From Enhydrobacter aerosaccus (GTDB lineage: Bacteria > Pseudomonadota > Alphaproteobacteria > Reyranellales > Reyranellaceae), in assembly GCA_903839865.1 (NCBI GenBank), contig CAIMEE010000246.1:1-41201 (forward strand): a stretch of DNA of 41,201 nt, written 5' to 3'. Shown in pieces: positions 24,741 through 32,450 of this stretch. Below the pieces are notes generated by a model. It was not told the DNA's origin and made no database searches. It worked only from the letters and a program-made list of their open reading frames with translations. Every line of letters starts with the position of its first letter. Positions within the stretch are counted from its first letter, which is position 1. The position numbers were made by a program, and so were the translations under genes.

Positions 24741-25686
24741 GGGCTCGCCTTTCACCGGCCTCGGGCCGGTCTTCATCAAGGAACTGTCCGATCACCTGAC
24801 CAGCATCCGCATGCTGGTGCTGACCCTGTTCGTGATCGTGTTCGGCGCGTTTCCGGTCGCGTCGTCGCTGCAGACCCTGCGGACCGTCGTCGGCGCCGAC
24901 GCCTATCTCTACCTGCGCATCTTCACCATCGAGCCCGAGCAGGTCCCGATCTCTTTCATCACGGCGCTGAACTTCATCATCCCGCTGATGGCGATCGGGC
25001 TCGGCTTCGATTCGGTGAACAGCGAATTCAACCGGCGCACGCTAAGCCGCGTGCTGTCGCAGCCGATCTATCGCGACGCGCTGCTGCTGGGCAAATTCCT
25101 GGGCGGGCTGATGACGCTGGCGGTCGGACTGCTGGCGCTGTGGCTGATCGTGTTCGGTGCGGGGCTGCTGTTGCTCGGCATCCCGCCGCGGGGAGTGGAA
25201 GTGGCGCGTGCCTTCGGGTTCCTGTTCGTGGCTATCGCCTATGGCGGCGTGTGGCTCGCGGTCTCGATCCTGTTTTCCGTGCTCTTCCGGTCGACCGCGA
25301 CCTCCGCACTCTGCGCGCTCGGCATGTGGCTGTTCTTCTTCATCCTCTGGCCGATGATCGCCAACGCGATCGTGCTGGGCTTCGCGCCGCGCGAGATCAC
25401 CTCGATCGACCAATATGTCGGTGTCCAGGAATTCGCCCTCGCGATGCAGAGGCTGTCGCCGGGCACCTTGTTCAGCGAGGCGTTGCTGGGCTTACTGAAT
25501 CCCGAGACACGCACCCTGGGTTTCACCTTGCCGACCCAGATGCGCGGTGCGATCCCGAACGCGCCGTTGCCGCTCGACCAGAGCCTGCTCTTGATCTGGC
25601 CGCAGGTAACCGGTCTGATCGCCGGCATGATCGTCGTGTTCGCCGCAGCCTATGTCGTCTTCCAGCGCGAGGAAGTACGCGCCTGA
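24730..25686 (+). CDS. ABC-2 type transporter permease
   Basis: A 318-aa integral membrane protein with about six hydrophobic segments (for example [61 protein letters not shown] and a C-terminal [16 protein letters not shown]). The cytoplasmic loop [20 protein letters not shown] is the coupling-helix segment usual in NosY/ABC-2 permeases. The GTG start lies inside the ATPase gene with GGAG upstream. With the ATPase and NEW3 protein it forms a complete exporter unit, whose cargo is unknown. Its TGA forms CTGA with a possible CTG start of the next gene. Confidence 0.9.
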   Translation: MQREGSPFTGLGPVFIKELSDHLTSIRMLVLTLFVIVFGAFPVASSLQTLRTVVGADAYLYLRIFTIEPEQVPISFITALNFIIPLMAIGLGFDSVNSEFNRRTLSRVLSQPIYRDALLLGKFLGGLMTLAVGLLALWLIVFGAGLLLLGIPPRGVEVARAFGFLFVAIAYGGVWLAVSILFSVLFRSTATSALCALGMWLFFFILWPMIANAIVLGFAPREITSIDQYVGVQEFALAMQRLSPGTLFSEALLGLLNPETRTLGFTLPTQMRGAIPNAPLPLDQSLLLIWPQVTGLIAGMIVVFAAAYVVFQREEVRA

Positions 25687-26381
25687 AGGACTGGACAATC
25701 ACAGCCGCGCTCAACAATGCGCGCTGGTGCAATGCCGTGTGCTTCGCACACGGCACGGTAGGGCGCTTTTTGGTCCACACCTGGGTCAATGCCGAGCCGG
25801 TGCCGCGCTTCTATCCCAACGTCGTGTCGCTCACGACGGGTGCCGCCGACATCGACGAGCAGCGCCAGATCGTCGACATGCTGCTGAAGTCGAACCTGCC
25901 CGGCCGCTGGGGTGTGAAGGACAGTTTCAGGACCCTCGACATCGCGCGGCTTGGCTTCGACGTGCTTTTGGAAGCCAACTGGATTCGGCTGCCGCCGTCC
26001 CAACCCGAGGTCATCGGCTTCCCCAGATCGGGCGCGCTGGTGTCTGGCCTCTCATGGGAGCGCGCGAAGCCCGGCGGCGAAGCATTCCCAGCGGCGCTGT
26101 TCAGTGACGAGAACTTCGCGATGTTCTCAGGCAGCCGTAATGGCGCCATCGTGGCGGGCGGCACGCTCTATCATTCCGACGGCGTCGTGGGCATTTCCAA
26201 CGTCACGGCCGATGCAGATGAAGCGCCGGCGGTGTGGCGCGACCTCGCCATCCTTGCCGCGAGCTCTTTTCCGCAATTGCCGCTGGTGGGGTACGAGTCG
26301 GGCGACGAGCTGGAGGCCGCGCGCAAGGCGGGCTTCGAGCTGGGCGATCCACTGCGGATCTGGGTCAGGTCGCGGGACTGA
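25683..26381 (+). CDS. GNAT-like protein, possible CTG start
   Basis: A 232-aa protein, if CTG at 25683 is the start. The second half looks like a GNAT acetyltransferase fold: a GGTLYHSDGVVGISNV strand pair, FPQLPLVGYESG and a final AARKAGFELGDPLRIW. The first half (ALNNARWCNAVCFAHGT...VPRFYPNVVSL) contains no family motif I recognise. No ATG, GTG or TTG lies near the conserved-looking N-terminus; the first in-frame one is GTG at 25737. CTG at 25683 overlaps the permease stop as CTGA, and GAGGAAG lies about 8 bp upstream of it, as for a normal coupled start. The 3' end overlaps the opposing pseudouridine synthase gene by 17 bp. Confidence 0.65.
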   Translation: MKDWTITAALNNARWCNAVCFAHGTVGRFLVHTWVNAEPVPRFYPNVVSLTTGAADIDEQRQIVDMLLKSNLPGRWGVKDSFRTLDIARLGFDVLLEANWIRLPPSQPEVIGFPRSGALVSGLSWERAKPGGEAFPAALFSDENFAMFSGSRNGAIVAGGTLYHSDGVVGISNVTADADEAPAVWRDLAILAASSFPQLPLVGYESGDELEAARKAGFELGDPLRIWVRSRD

Positions 26382-27063
26382 AGCCGCAGGCTTTTAGCGC
26401 CGCGAGCATGTGCGCCGGCGGCGGCGCAGTGACGGAGATCGCGGGCTTCGTCTTCGAGAGCGGCAACACGATGGCATGGCTCTGCAGATGGAGCTGCTGG
26501 CCGGGTGCGACCTTGCCGTAGAGACGATCGCCGATCACGGGACAGCCGGCATGGGCGCAGTGCACGCGAATTTGGTGCGTGCGTCCGGTCTCGGGTTTGA
26601 GCTCGAGCCAGGTCATGCCCGGCGCGCGACCCATGATCTTGTAGCGCGTCACCGATGGCTGGCCCTTGTCGGAGACCTTCACCGACCAGCCGCTCCTGGT
26701 GTTGAGCTTTAGCAACGGCGCATCGAACACGCCTTCGTCGGCGGGCGGCGCGCCCTCGACCACGGCCCAGTAGGTTTTCTCGGTGTCGCGGCCCGAGAAG
26801 AGCCGGCCGAGCTTTGCGAGTGCCTTGGGATGACGGCCGAGCACAAGCACGCCCGACGTATCGGCGTCGAGACGATGCGCCAGCGACGGCGGGCGCGGCA
26901 GGCCGTAGCGCAGGTCGTCGAAACATTCCTCGAGGTTGGGCGCCTTGCTGGGGCCCGCGTGGACGGCGAGGCCTGCGGGCTTGTCGATGACGAGGATGAG
27001 CCCATCGCGATGTAGCACGCGCGCCTGGATTTGCTCGGCCGTCAGGGGAGGAGGACGCTTCAA
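26365..27063 (-). CDS. RluA-family pseudouridine synthase
   Basis: A 232-aa enzyme that converts uridine to pseudouridine in rRNA or tRNA. The catalytic Asp is D66 in the motif HRLDADTSG; the motif-1 segment VIDKPAGLAVH and the later RTHQIRVH and PVIGDRLYG are present. The N-terminal S4 domain of RluC/RluD is absent, which fits the short RluA/TruC-like group. TTG at 27063 overlaps the amidase stop as TTGA, giving the expected N-terminus; no ATG or GTG start gives a better reading without long overlap into the amidase gene. Confidence 0.88.
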   Translation of the reverse strand: MKRPPPLTAEQIQARVLHRDGLILVIDKPAGLAVHAGPSKAPNLEECFDDLRYGLPRPPSLAHRLDADTSGVLVLGRHPKALAKLGRLFSGRDTEKTYWAVVEGAPPADEGVFDAPLLKLNTRSGWSVKVSDKGQPSVTRYKIMGRAPGMTWLELKPETGRTHQIRVHCAHAGCPVIGDRLYGKVAPGQQLHLQSHAIVLPLSKTKPAISVTAPPPAHMLAALKACGFSPAT

Positions 27064-28484
27064 AGCTCCGGCCAACGGTCTAGCCAGCTCTCGCTTGCTT
27101 CGTACAGCGCTGCCGCCCGCAGCACCGAGACCTCGTCGCGGAAGCGGCCGACGATCTGCAGCCCGATCGGCAGCCCTTCCTCGCAGTAGCCGCTGCACAC
27201 CGTGATCGCAGGATGCCCGGTGATGTTGAACGGCATGGTGTAGGGGAACCAGTTACGCCGCAGTTCGCCCACCTCGATGCCGTCGATCCTGATCGGCTCG
27301 AACAGGTCCTGGTCGATGGGCAGTGCCGTGCGCGTGAGCGTCGGCGTCACGAGATAGTCGGCGTCGGCGAACCAGCGCTGGATCAGGCGGAAGAGGTCGG
27401 TGCGCTGGAACATGGCGCGCTGGTAGTCCGCGCCGCTCCACTGCTCGGCCTGGGCCACCTGCCGTACCAGCGACGGCGTGACCTTGTTGTCCTCGCGCAT
27501 GATCATGTCGCCGAAGCGGGCGCGCCAGGTCGTGTGGTTGATCACCTTCCAGATCGACTCCATGTCCGGAAGCGCTTCCGTGAGCTCGACCAGTTCGGCG
27601 CCGAGATCCCTGAGTTTGCCCAGCGCTTGTTCGAAGGAAGAGCGTACGTCCTTGGCGACGAAGCGGGCGCCGAGCGTGGCGCTGTACAGGATGCGCTTGC
27701 CCTTGAGGTCGCCATGTGGCTTGGCGGCCGTGATGTAGTCCTTAGGCTGGACGTCGATCGACCAGGGATCGGAGGGATGAGGGCCCGCCATCGCCCACAG
27801 CATCAGGCCGGTATCCTCGACCGTGCGCGTCATCGGGGTCACGTAGGTGTAGTTGCCAAACGCGTCGGCGACCTGGCTGTGCGGGATCACGCCGTTGCTC
27901 TGCTTGAGGCCGACCATGCCGTTGGCCGCGGCCGGAATGCGCGTCGAGCCGCCGCCATCCGTCGCAATGCCGATCGGTCCGATGCCGGACGCGACGGCGA
28001 TCGCGGCACCGCCGCTCGATCCGCCGGACGTGCGCTCGGCGCTCCAGGCGTTGCGCGTGCGGCCGAACAGCGGCGCGTCGGTCAGCGCCTTGTGGCCGAA
28101 CTCGGGCGTGGTCGTCTTGCCGAACAGGATCGCGCCCACGGCTTTCATGCGCGCGGCGGCGACGGCGTCTTCCTTGGGGACGTTGTTCTCATGGGCGAGC
28201 GCGCCAAAGGTCGTGCGCACCCCGGCCGTGTTCACGAGATCCTTGGCGGCGAAGGGGATGCCATGGAGGAGGCCGAGGGCCTCGCCCTTCATGACGTCGT
28301 CTTCGGCTTTCCGGGCTTCAGCCATCGCCATCTCGGGCACCAGCGTGATGAAGCAGTTCAGTACCGGCTGCAGCTTCTCGGCGCGCGCGAGCACCGCCGT
28401 CATCAGTTCGACTGGAGAGACTTCCTTCTTGCCGATCTTGTCGCGCAACGTCGCTGCGGAGAGGCGGCAGAGGTCTTCGGACAT
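27060..28484 (-). CDS. Amidase signature family hydrolase
   Basis: A 474-aa amidase with triad K81, S156 (GGSSGG) and S180 (TDGGGSTR), spaced 75 and 24 residues as in fatty-acid amide hydrolase. It is distinct in sequence from the amidase at 14875-16281; the nucleophile loop reads DGGGS where the other has DIGGS. ATG at 28484 shares one base with the stop of the FAH-family gene, so the two are translationally coupled. Probably acts on an amide released upstream of the FAH-family step; substrate unknown. Confidence 0.93.
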   Translation of the reverse strand: MSEDLCRLSAATLRDKIGKKEVSPVELMTAVLARAEKLQPVLNCFITLVPEMAMAEARKAEDDVMKGEALGLLHGIPFAAKDLVNTAGVRTTFGALAHENNVPKEDAVAAARMKAVGAILFGKTTTPEFGHKALTDAPLFGRTRNAWSAERTSGGSSGGAAIAVASGIGPIGIATDGGGSTRIPAAANGMVGLKQSNGVIPHSQVADAFGNYTYVTPMTRTVEDTGLMLWAMAGPHPSDPWSIDVQPKDYITAAKPHGDLKGKRILYSATLGARFVAKDVRSSFEQALGKLRDLGAELVELTEALPDMESIWKVINHTTWRARFGDMIMREDNKVTPSLVRQVAQAEQWSGADYQRAMFQRTDLFRLIQRWFADADYLVTPTLTRTALPIDQDLFEPIRIDGIEVGELRRNWFPYTMPFNITGHPAITVCSGYCEEGLPIGLQIVGRFRDEVSVLRAAALYEASESWLDRWPEL

Positions 28485-29602
28485 CAGAGCAGCCCCCGGC
28501 CCGCGAGGTTGCGCATCAGCGAGGACACGCCGAACGTCCACGGCGCGATCTTGTCGCAATGGTTCACGGTGTTGGTGAGCGTGCCGAGCTTGGGTGAGCT
28601 GATCGAGACAACATCGCCCACCATGTGGGTGAAGCCGGTGCCGCCCGGCGTGCGCGTCTCGGTTGGCGCGAACAGTGTGCCCGTCATCAGCGCCATGCCG
28701 TCGGGATATTGATGTGTCTTGCCCATCGCGTTCGTAACGAGTTCCAACGGATCGCGGCTGATCTTCGACAGGTCGCTCGAGCCGCGCAGCCGGAACTGAT
28801 CCGGGCCGGTGACTTCGAGATCGACCTTGGCCTTGCGCACGTCGTCCAGCGTGAAGGTCTCGTCGAACAGGCGCACGAACGGCCCGAGCGCACAGGAGGC
28901 GTTGTTGTCCTTGGCGATTCCCAGCAGCAGCGCGCTGCGCCCTTCCAGGTCGCGCAGGTTAACGTCGTTGCCCAGGGTGGCGCCTACGATCTTGCCCACG
29001 GCGTTCACGATCAAGGTGACCTCGGGCTCGGGGTTGTTCCAGTCGGAGTCCGAGCGGATGCCGATTTCGGCGCCATAGCCGACGGCGGCCATCGGTGGCG
29101 CCTTGGTGAAGATCTCGGCATAGGGGCCAATGCCGACCTCGAGATAGGGCGACCAGGCGCCGCGCGCCATGAGGGTTTTCTTGAGCGCCTCGGCCTCTGC
29201 GGAGCCGGGCTTGATGGTGGTGACGTCGGCTCCAATGATCGAGTTCAGCTCCTTGCGCACCTGCTCCGCACGGCTGGGATCGCCTTTGGCGTGCTCCTCG
29301 ATCAGCCGTTCCAGCAGGCTGACGGCGAAGGTGACGCCGGCTGCCTTCAGCGCCTGCAAGTCGACCGGTGCCAGCAGGGACGGCGTGAGCGCCTCCAGCG
29401 TCCCCAGCCGGATGCCCTTGGCGCGCGCCAGGTCGAGCATATCGGGAGCATTGCAGAGATCGGCCACCGTGGGCGCAAAGTGGGTGATATCGAAGACACC
29501 GTCGGCCCGGATGGCCTCGACGCTGGGGCCATCCTCCTCCGCGCTCCATACTCGGCCGATCAAAGTGCCCGCGTATCCGTCTTCCGGAAGAATATCTGCC
29601 AC
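28484..29602 (-). CDS. Fumarylacetoacetate hydrolase (FAH) family protein
   Basis: A 372-aa metal-dependent enzyme of the FAH superfamily (C-C hydrolases, decarboxylases and 2-keto-3-deoxy-acid dehydratases). The metal-binding region EPEVTLIVN and the downstream GNDVNLRDLEGRSALLL segment are clear. Length and the N-terminal extension (about 120 residues before the core) suggest the 2-keto-3-deoxy-arabonate dehydratase-like branch rather than true FAH. AGAGGA precedes the ATG. It is divergent from a DHDPS-family gene 71 bp away; both families act on 2-keto-3-deoxy sugar acids, so they may share a pathway. Confidence 0.88.
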   Translation of the reverse strand: MADILPEDGYAGTLIGRVWSAEEDGPSVEAIRADGVFDITHFAPTVADLCNAPDMLDLARAKGIRLGTLEALTPSLLAPVDLQALKAAGVTFAVSLLERLIEEHAKGDPSRAEQVRKELNSIIGADVTTIKPGSAEAEALKKTLMARGAWSPYLEVGIGPYAEIFTKAPPMAAVGYGAEIGIRSDSDWNNPEPEVTLIVNAVGKIVGATLGNDVNLRDLEGRSALLLGIAKDNNASCALGPFVRLFDETFTLDDVRKAKVDLEVTGPDQFRLRGSSDLSKISRDPLELVTNAMGKTHQYPDGMALMTGTLFAPTETRTPGGTGFTHMVGDVVSISSPKLGTLTNTVNHCDKIAPWTFGVSSLMRNLAGRGLL

Positions 29603-29673
29603 TGGACGTTCCTCTTTACGTGGGGCGCGCTTCGTTGCACAAAAGGCGCGCCATTCTCGGGAGTATTAAAATC

Positions 29674-30615
29674 ATGGCCGCAGCGCGGATCAAAGGCGTT
29701 CTTTCGCCCGTCGTCACCCCCTTCAAGCGCGACCTGTCGCCCGACGTCGGCCGCTTCATCGCGCACTGCAAGTGGCTGATCAGCCAGGATTGCGGTCTGG
29801 CCATGTTCGGCACCAACTCCGAGGCCAATTCCATGTCCGCCGACGAGCGCATGACGCTCCTCGACAAGGTGGTCGCCGCGGGCGTGCCGACGGCACGCAT
29901 GATGCCGGGCACCGGCTCCTGCTCGATCAACGAGGCCGCCAAGGTGAGCGCGCATGCCACCAAGCACGGCGTCTCCGGCGTGCTGATGCTGCCGCCGTTC
30001 TACTATAAGGGCGTTCCGGAGGAGGGGCTGTTCCGCTTCTTCTCGGAGGTCGTGCAGCGCACGGCCGATGACAATCTCCGCGTCTATCTCTATCACATCC
30101 CGCCGGTCTCGGCCGTGCCGATCACGCACAAGCTGGTCGAGCGGCTGATGAAGGCCTATCCGAAGCAGATCGCCGGCATGAAGGATTCGTCCGACGACTG
30201 GGCGCACACCAAGAGCATGATCGACGCCTTCGCCAAGGATGGCTTCGACGTGTTCTCCGGTAACGAGAAGCCGCTGATCGAGAACATCAAGTCGGGCGGC
30301 GCGGGCTGCATCAGCGCGACGGCCAACATCAATCCCGGCAAGATCGCCGAGGCCTACAAGAAGTACGCGACGCCGGAAGGCGAGAAGCTGCAAGGCTGGA
30401 TCAACGAAGTGCGCGGCGTCATGCAGGGCTACGTCATGATCCCGGGCCTGAAGTACTGCATAGCGCACTATGGCAGCGATGCCGCCTGGACGCCTGTGCG
30501 GCCGCCGCTGGTCGAGATCGACGAGAAGGCGGGCAAGGAGATGATCGCCAAGCTCGACAAGCTCGGCTTCACCATGCCGGGGCTCGCGCAGGCAATGGCT
30601 GTCGCGGCGGAGTGA
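29674..30615 (+). CDS. Dihydrodipicolinate synthase / N-acetylneuraminate lyase family protein
   Basis: A 313-aa TIM-barrel aldolase. The Schiff-base lysine is K170 (IAGMKDSSDD) and the catalytic Tyr is Y140 (YLYHIPP). The pyruvate carboxylate-binding loop reads GTNSEANSMS, where true DapA has GTTGE-type sequences, so it is probably a catabolic lyase or dehydratase. ATG at 29674 is chosen because GGGAG precedes it; an in-frame upstream start at 29620 lacks support. The promoter of the attenuator region begins at the base after its stop codon. Confidence 0.92.
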   Translation: MAAARIKGVLSPVVTPFKRDLSPDVGRFIAHCKWLISQDCGLAMFGTNSEANSMSADERMTLLDKVVAAGVPTARMMPGTGSCSINEAAKVSAHATKHGVSGVLMLPPFYYKGVPEEGLFRFFSEVVQRTADDNLRVYLYHIPPVSAVPITHKLVERLMKAYPKQIAGMKDSSDDWAHTKSMIDAFAKDGFDVFSGNEKPLIENIKSGGAGCISATANINPGKIAEAYKKYATPEGEKLQGWINEVRGVMQGYVMIPGLKYCIAHYGSDAAWTPVRPPLVEIDEKAGKEMIAKLDKLGFTMPGLAQAMAVAAE

Positions 30616-30645
30616 TTGACAGCGTCGCAGCTGGAGCTTTATAAA
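30616..30645 (+). promoter_or_regulatory. Near-consensus sigma-70 promoter before the leader peptide
   Basis: TTGACA (30616-30621), an 18-bp spacer and TATAAA (30640-30645): eleven of twelve positions match the consensus boxes. The -35 box begins on the base after the DHDPS-family stop codon. The predicted start of transcription is about 30652, which is the A of the ATG of the leader peptide. Confidence 0.75.
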
Positions 30646-30651
30646 ATGGCC

Positions 30652-30702
30652 ATGACCGCGAACCTGATCCAGAAGGGTTGGTATTTTACACTGCTTACAT
30701 AG
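30652..30702 (+). CDS. Leaderless leader peptide with Trp-Tyr-Phe codons (attenuator)
   Basis: A 16-codon reading frame, MTANLIQKGWYFTLLT, ending at TAG 30700-30702. Three aromatic codons in a row, TGG-TAT-TTT, lie at 30679-30687. The predicted transcription start coincides with the ATG, so the mRNA would be leaderless, as reported for the trp leader of Sinorhizobium meliloti. A second in-frame ATG at 30646 with GGAG 9 bp upstream could be used on read-through transcripts from the preceding gene. Competing hairpins and an intrinsic terminator follow directly. It is too short for family searches; the support is the placement of codons, hairpins and terminator. Confidence 0.6.
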   Translation: MTANLIQKGWYFTLLT

Positions 30703-30736
30703 GCGGTGCGAAAGGTCATGACCTAACGAAGCCGCC
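30689..30736 (+). promoter_or_regulatory. Competing RNA hairpins of the attenuator (segments 1, 2 and 3)
   Basis: Segment 1, CACTGC (30689-30694), pairs with segment 2, GCGGTG (30703-30708), around the leader stop codon. Segment 2 can instead pair through GGCGGT (30702-30707) with GCCGCC (30731-30736), which is the 5' half of the terminator stem. A ribosome stalled at the Trp-Tyr-Phe codons would cover segment 1 and favour the second pairing, preventing termination. An additional 7-bp pairing of CATGACC (30651-30657) with GGTCATG (30714-30720) could close the whole leader when it is not translated. Confidence 0.55.
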
Positions 30737-30759
30737 GCAACCCGGCGGCTTCTTTATTT
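30728..30759 (+). terminator. Intrinsic terminator of the attenuator
   Basis: Perfect 10-bp stem, GAAGCCGCCG (30728-30737) with CGGCGGCTTC (30743-30752), a 5-nt loop CAACC, then TTTATTT. It is the clearest Rho-independent terminator in the window. It stands 47 bp before the GNAT start codon, so it would stop transcripts before the gene unless the alternative pairing forms. Confidence 0.85.
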
Positions 30760-30806
30760 CTCGATAGGCCTCCGGGCCGCGGCGCAAACCGCAGACGGAG
30801 GACGAG

Positions 30807-31274
30807 ATGTCGATCATCGAGACGGAGATAACCAACGAGCCGGTGGCGCTACCACCGCCGATCCGCGTGCGCCTCGCGGGGCCGCGCGATTGCGAGGCGC
30901 TGTGCGAACTGCTCGACCGGCCGGAATACGCCCAGGAGCAGGTGATGACGTGGCTGCAGACGCCCGGCACGACTTTGCTGGTCGCGCAAAGCGAGCTCGG
31001 CATCCTGGGCGTTGCCGTCCTGATGACGCGCATCATTCCGCGGGCGGATGCCGGCATGCACAAGGTAGTCGAGGTCGACAATCTTGTCGTGCGCGCCGAC
31101 CAGCGCGGCAAGCGGATCGGGCGTCGCCTGTTGGCGGCGGTCGTCGAATGGTCCCGCCAGCGACGTGCCAGCCAGGTCGAGGTCTGCATCGGCGAGGTCA
31201 ACCGCGACGCCAAGCGCTTCTACGAAAGCTTCGGCTTCGCGCACGCTGTGGACCGGCTGGTGCTGGCAGCCTGA
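30807..31274 (+). CDS. GNAT family N-acetyltransferase
   Basis: A 155-aa acetyltransferase. Motif A, with the acetyl-CoA pyrophosphate loop, is VRADQRGKRIGRRLL (Q/R-x-x-G-x-G/A form with QRGKRIG), preceded by the strand VVEVDNLVV and followed by FYESFGFAHA near the C-terminus. GGAGG lies 7 bp before the ATG. The gene sits behind the attenuator at 30616-30759, so its expression probably depends on read-through of that terminator. The acceptor substrate is unknown: a small amine, amino acid, antibiotic or protein N-terminus are all possible. Confidence 0.92.
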   Translation: MSIIETEITNEPVALPPPIRVRLAGPRDCEALCELLDRPEYAQEQVMTWLQTPGTTLLVAQSELGILGVAVLMTRIIPRADAGMHKVVEVDNLVVRADQRGKRIGRRLLAAVVEWSRQRRASQVEVCIGEVNRDAKRFYESFGFAHAVDRLVLAA

Positions 31275-31282
31275 CGTCAGGC
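31269..31282. repeat. 14-bp perfect palindrome joining two convergent stop codons
   Basis: GCCTGACGTCAGGC is its own reverse complement. Each strand reads GCC-TGA at the end of its gene, so the GNAT gene and the opposing membrane-protein gene both end in Ala-stop inside the palindrome. Confidence 0.8.
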
Positions 31283-31735
31283 GGCGATGATCAGGTAGTA
31301 GCCCAGCCAGATCCAGCTGCCGATCCCCAACAGCATGCCGAGGGCGAACACCGTCGCGATGAAGTTCCCGCGTGTGTTGAGCAGTTTGCGCGGAAAGGCG
31401 ACGGCCAGGAGTTCGATCAGCAGCCAGAACGGAAAGCCGAGCAGACGGGGCAGGAAAGGCTCGCGCCGCAGGGCGTTTCGATAGTCGCGCAGGCGCTGAT
31501 GACCGGGAGGTGGCTCTGGTGGGCCGGCTGGAATCGGGCCGGGCCGGGCCGCGTAGCGCGGCACCTCAACTCGGGGCGCAACGACGGGTGGCGGGTCGCT
31601 GAGCACTTCGGCCCAGCTCTTCTTGTTGAGGCGCAGCAGTTCATTGGCCTTGCGGATCGCGGCCAGGGCCTCCGCGTCGTGGTCGCTGCCCGTCATGCTG
31701 AGCAGCTTCGCCAATCGATCCTTGTCCAACTCCAC
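31277..31735 (-). CDS. Small protein with C-terminal membrane segment, function unknown
   Basis: A 152-aa protein. The N-terminal 40 residues (DKDRLAKLLSMTGSDHDAEALAAIRKANELL) form a helical pair common in alphaproteobacterial proteins related to the DUF2786 N-terminus; a Pro-rich linker follows (about 48-80); the last 60 residues contain two hydrophobic stretches (FPFWLLIELLAVAF and FIATVFALGMLLGIGSWIWLGYYLI). It probably has its N-terminus in the cytoplasm. GTG at 31735 is chosen because GGAGG lies 7 bp upstream; TTG at 31738 would leave only 4 bp. It follows the glutathione S-transferase gene by 24 bp on the same strand. Confidence 0.75.
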   Translation of the reverse strand: MELDKDRLAKLLSMTGSDHDAEALAAIRKANELLRLNKKSWAEVLSDPPPVVAPRVEVPRYAARPGPIPAGPPEPPPGHQRLRDYRNALRREPFLPRLLGFPFWLLIELLAVAFPRKLLNTRGNFIATVFALGMLLGIGSWIWLGYYLIIAA

Positions 31736-31759
31736 CAAAGGCCCTCCGCTTGCGGAACC

Positions 31760-32413
31760 CTATGCCGGCTCCTTGTCCCGCGCAGCCCACATTGTCTTGA
31801 AGGCCGGCCGGGCCTGACAGGCGGCGAGCCACTTCTTCACGTGCGGCGCGGCCTCGAACAACTCTGGCGCCGCCTGCGCGTACCGGACGACTTCGGCGGC
31901 ATTGATGTCGGCCACGCTGAAGCGGCCGCCGACGAGATAGCCGCTCTTTGCCAGCGCCTTGTCGAGCACCGCGAACGGGCCGCGCAGGGCCTCTACGGCG
32001 GCGTCGGCGATCTTGGGATCCATCGGCCGGCCGGCATTGCTGACGCGATGATAGATGATGTTGATGGCGTGCGGCTCGACCTCGGTCGCGGCCCACAGCG
32101 ACCACATCGCCATTTCGCCTTCTTCGGCGACGCTGGCAGGCGCCAGGGGGCCGCCATGCTTCCTCGCGAGGTACAGGTTGATGGCGAGCGACTCGTGCAG
32201 CACGTAGCCATCATCGTCGATCGTGGGGATGTGACCGTTGGGATTGACCGCGAGGAACTCCGGCGATTTCGTGTGGACGACGCCGGCAGGAATCGGATCC
32301 TTCAGTCGGTAGTGCTGCATGATCGGCACATGCTTGAAGGGGATGCCCAACTCGTTGGCCAGCCAGATGTTGCGCGAGGCACGGGAGCGGTACACGCCAT
32401 AGATGGTAAGCAT
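31760..32413 (-). CDS. Glutathione S-transferase
   Basis: A 217-aa glutathione transferase, the second in the window and not closely similar to the first. N-terminal thioredoxin-like domain: LTIYGVYRSRASRNIWLANELG, then NPNGHIPTIDDDGYVLHESLAIN with the cis-Pro and glutathione-binding ES pair. The C-terminal helical domain includes GGRFSVADINAAEVV. ATG at 32413 has no ribosome-binding site, but a promoter-like sequence places the transcription start at about 32415, so the mRNA is probably leaderless. It is divergent from the cupin gene. Confidence 0.93.
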   Translation of the reverse strand: MLTIYGVYRSRASRNIWLANELGIPFKHVPIMQHYRLKDPIPAGVVHTKSPEFLAVNPNGHIPTIDDDGYVLHESLAINLYLARKHGGPLAPASVAEEGEMAMWSLWAATEVEPHAINIIYHRVSNAGRPMDPKIADAAVEALRGPFAVLDKALAKSGYLVGGRFSVADINAAEVVRYAQAAPELFEAAPHVKKWLAACQARPAFKTMWAARDKEPA

Positions 32414-32421
32414 AGGGCGAC

Positions 32422-32450
32422 TATCTAGCAGCCGGGTCGGGCCCTGTCCT
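32422..32450 (-). promoter_or_regulatory. Putative leaderless promoter of the glutathione S-transferase gene
   Basis: On the minus strand AGGACA, a 17-bp spacer ending in TGC, then TAGATA (32427-32422): an extended -10 with a four-of-six -35. Transcription would start about two bases before the ATG. Confidence 0.45.

Noticed and set aside
29620-29673. Upstream in-frame start for the DHDPS-family gene
   Set aside because: Residues before ATG 29674 have no family similarity and would cover the likely divergent promoter; GGGAG supports the later start.
30646-30759. SRP RNA, tmRNA or 6S RNA as an explanation for the structured transcript
   Set aside because: The conserved SRP apical-loop sequence is absent, the length and open reading frame do not suit tmRNA, and there is no long 6S-like hairpin; the codon and hairpin order fits an attenuator better.
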